From the NCBI GenBank assembly GCA_002367285.1, contig DFBF01000010.1, forward strand, positions 36,922 to 43,379: a stretch of 6,458 bases of DNA, given 5' to 3'. A program made the position numbers and the translations under genes. Each line of letters opens with the position of its first letter. Position 1 is the stretch's first letter. Source of the DNA: Rhodobacteraceae bacterium UBA3087. Lineage in GTDB: Bacteria; Pseudomonadota; Alphaproteobacteria; Rhodobacterales; Rhodobacteraceae. A model generated the notes under the pieces. The model worked only from the letters and a program-made list of their open reading frames with translations, did no database searches and was not told where the DNA came from. Shown here piece after piece: positions 5,953 through 6,458 of the stretch.

Positions 5953-6456
5953 ATGTCCGCATCCGAGCAGTATTTTGAGGGCGAAGACCTTCACCCGATC
6001 GACATCGTCGAACATATCGCCGCGCATCACGAATGGGATTTCGATCGCGTTGCCGATGATCAGATCGCCATGGCCGTCGAAGGCCAGTGGCGCACCTATT
6101 CGATCACGCTGGCCTGGTCGCCCTATGACGAAACGCTGCGCCTGATCTGCACGTTCGAAATGGAGCCGCCCGAAGAAAAGCTGCCCAAGCTGTACGAGGC
6201 GTTGAACAAGACCAACGATATGTGCTGGACCGGCGCGTTCACCTATTGGCACGAACAGCGGCTGATGGTGTATCGCTATGGCCTGGTTCTGGCCGGGGGG
6301 CAGTATGCCGGGTCGGAACAGATCGACCGGTTGATTTCCGCAGCCGTGACCGCATCGGAACGGTTTTACCCGGCCTTCCAGCTGGTCAGCTGGGGCGATC
6401 AAAGCGTGGATGACGCCATGCAGGTCGCCATTGCCGAGGCTTACGGGCGCGCCTGA
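5953..6456 (+). CDS. YbjN-domain protein
   Basis: The 167-residue cytoplasmic protein belongs to the YbjN superfamily, whose fold resembles type III secretion chaperones and whose biochemical role is not established. Its sequence is of the type I associate with Rhodobacterales. It shows the N-terminal HPIDIVEHIAAHHEWDFDR, then DQIAMAVEGQWRTYSITLAW, LRLICTFEMEPPEEKLPKLY, WTGAFTYWHEQRLMVYRYGL, and the C-terminal ERFYPAFQLVSWGD followed by AIAEAYGRA. There is no signal peptide, membrane segment, stop or frameshift, and length and motifs look intact, in contrast to the genes before it. I chose the ATG at 5953 because family similarity starts there (MSASEQYFEGEDLHP) and a good ribosome binding site precedes it. 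It is separated from the operon by about 200 bases and is probably transcribed independently. The TGA ends two bases before the window edge, so any operon partner lies outside. Confidence 0.88.
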   Translation: MSASEQYFEGEDLHPIDIVEHIAAHHEWDFDRVADDQIAMAVEGQWRTYSITLAWSPYDETLRLICTFEMEPPEEKLPKLYEALNKTNDMCWTGAFTYWHEQRLMVYRYGLVLAGGQYAGSEQIDRLISAAVTASERFYPAFQLVSWGDQSVDDAMQVAIAEAYGRA

Positions 6457-6458
6457 GC

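Overview
The window is GC-rich, with mostly G/C third codon positions. Its protein families and gene order look like an alphaproteobacterium, most likely of the Rhodobacterales/Roseobacter group. This assignment is pattern recognition from the translated proteins; no search was run.

Positions 1-5754 hold one plus-strand operon whose genes are joined by stop/start overlaps (TGATG at 1472-1476; ATGA at 3142, 3465 and 4277). The order is IlvD/Edd sugar-acid dehydratase (5' end outside the window), SDR sugar dehydrogenase, 2-dehydro-3-deoxygalactonokinase (dgoK), 2-dehydro-3-deoxy-6-phosphogalactonate aldolase (dgoA), SMP-30/gluconolactonase-type lactonase, and GH42 beta-galactosidase. In intact form this would be a complete oxidative (De Ley-Doudoroff) route: lactose or galactoside to galactose, galactonolactone, galactonate, KDGal, KDPGal, and finally pyruvate plus glyceraldehyde-3-phosphate.

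The main observation is that this operon appears to be decaying. The dehydratase has lost a block, and a short internal piece of about 85 bp now lies in the opposite orientation, carrying the codon of a predicted Fe-S ligand cysteine on the minus strand. The aldolase has an in-frame loss of about 93 codons that removes its Schiff-base lysine, and its catalytic Glu is Lys. The beta-galactosidase has early stops, two large deletions, two frameshifts and Lys in place of its nucleophile Glu. The SDR reads through but has Asn where the YxxxK lysine is expected. DgoK reads through but has a 15-bp N-terminal duplication and Glu for the usual Asp in its DWGTT-type motif. Only the lactonase looks essentially normal.

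Positions 5755-5952 are intergenic. With the preceding few dozen bases they contain a possible NrdR-box-like palindrome and a DnaA-box-like nonamer. An intact YbjN-domain gene follows at 5953-6456 and is probably unrelated to the sugar operon. I see no RNA gene, CRISPR array, insertion sequence or convincing terminator. I do not see a new biological system; the interest lies in the fossil pathway and in the micro-inversion within it.
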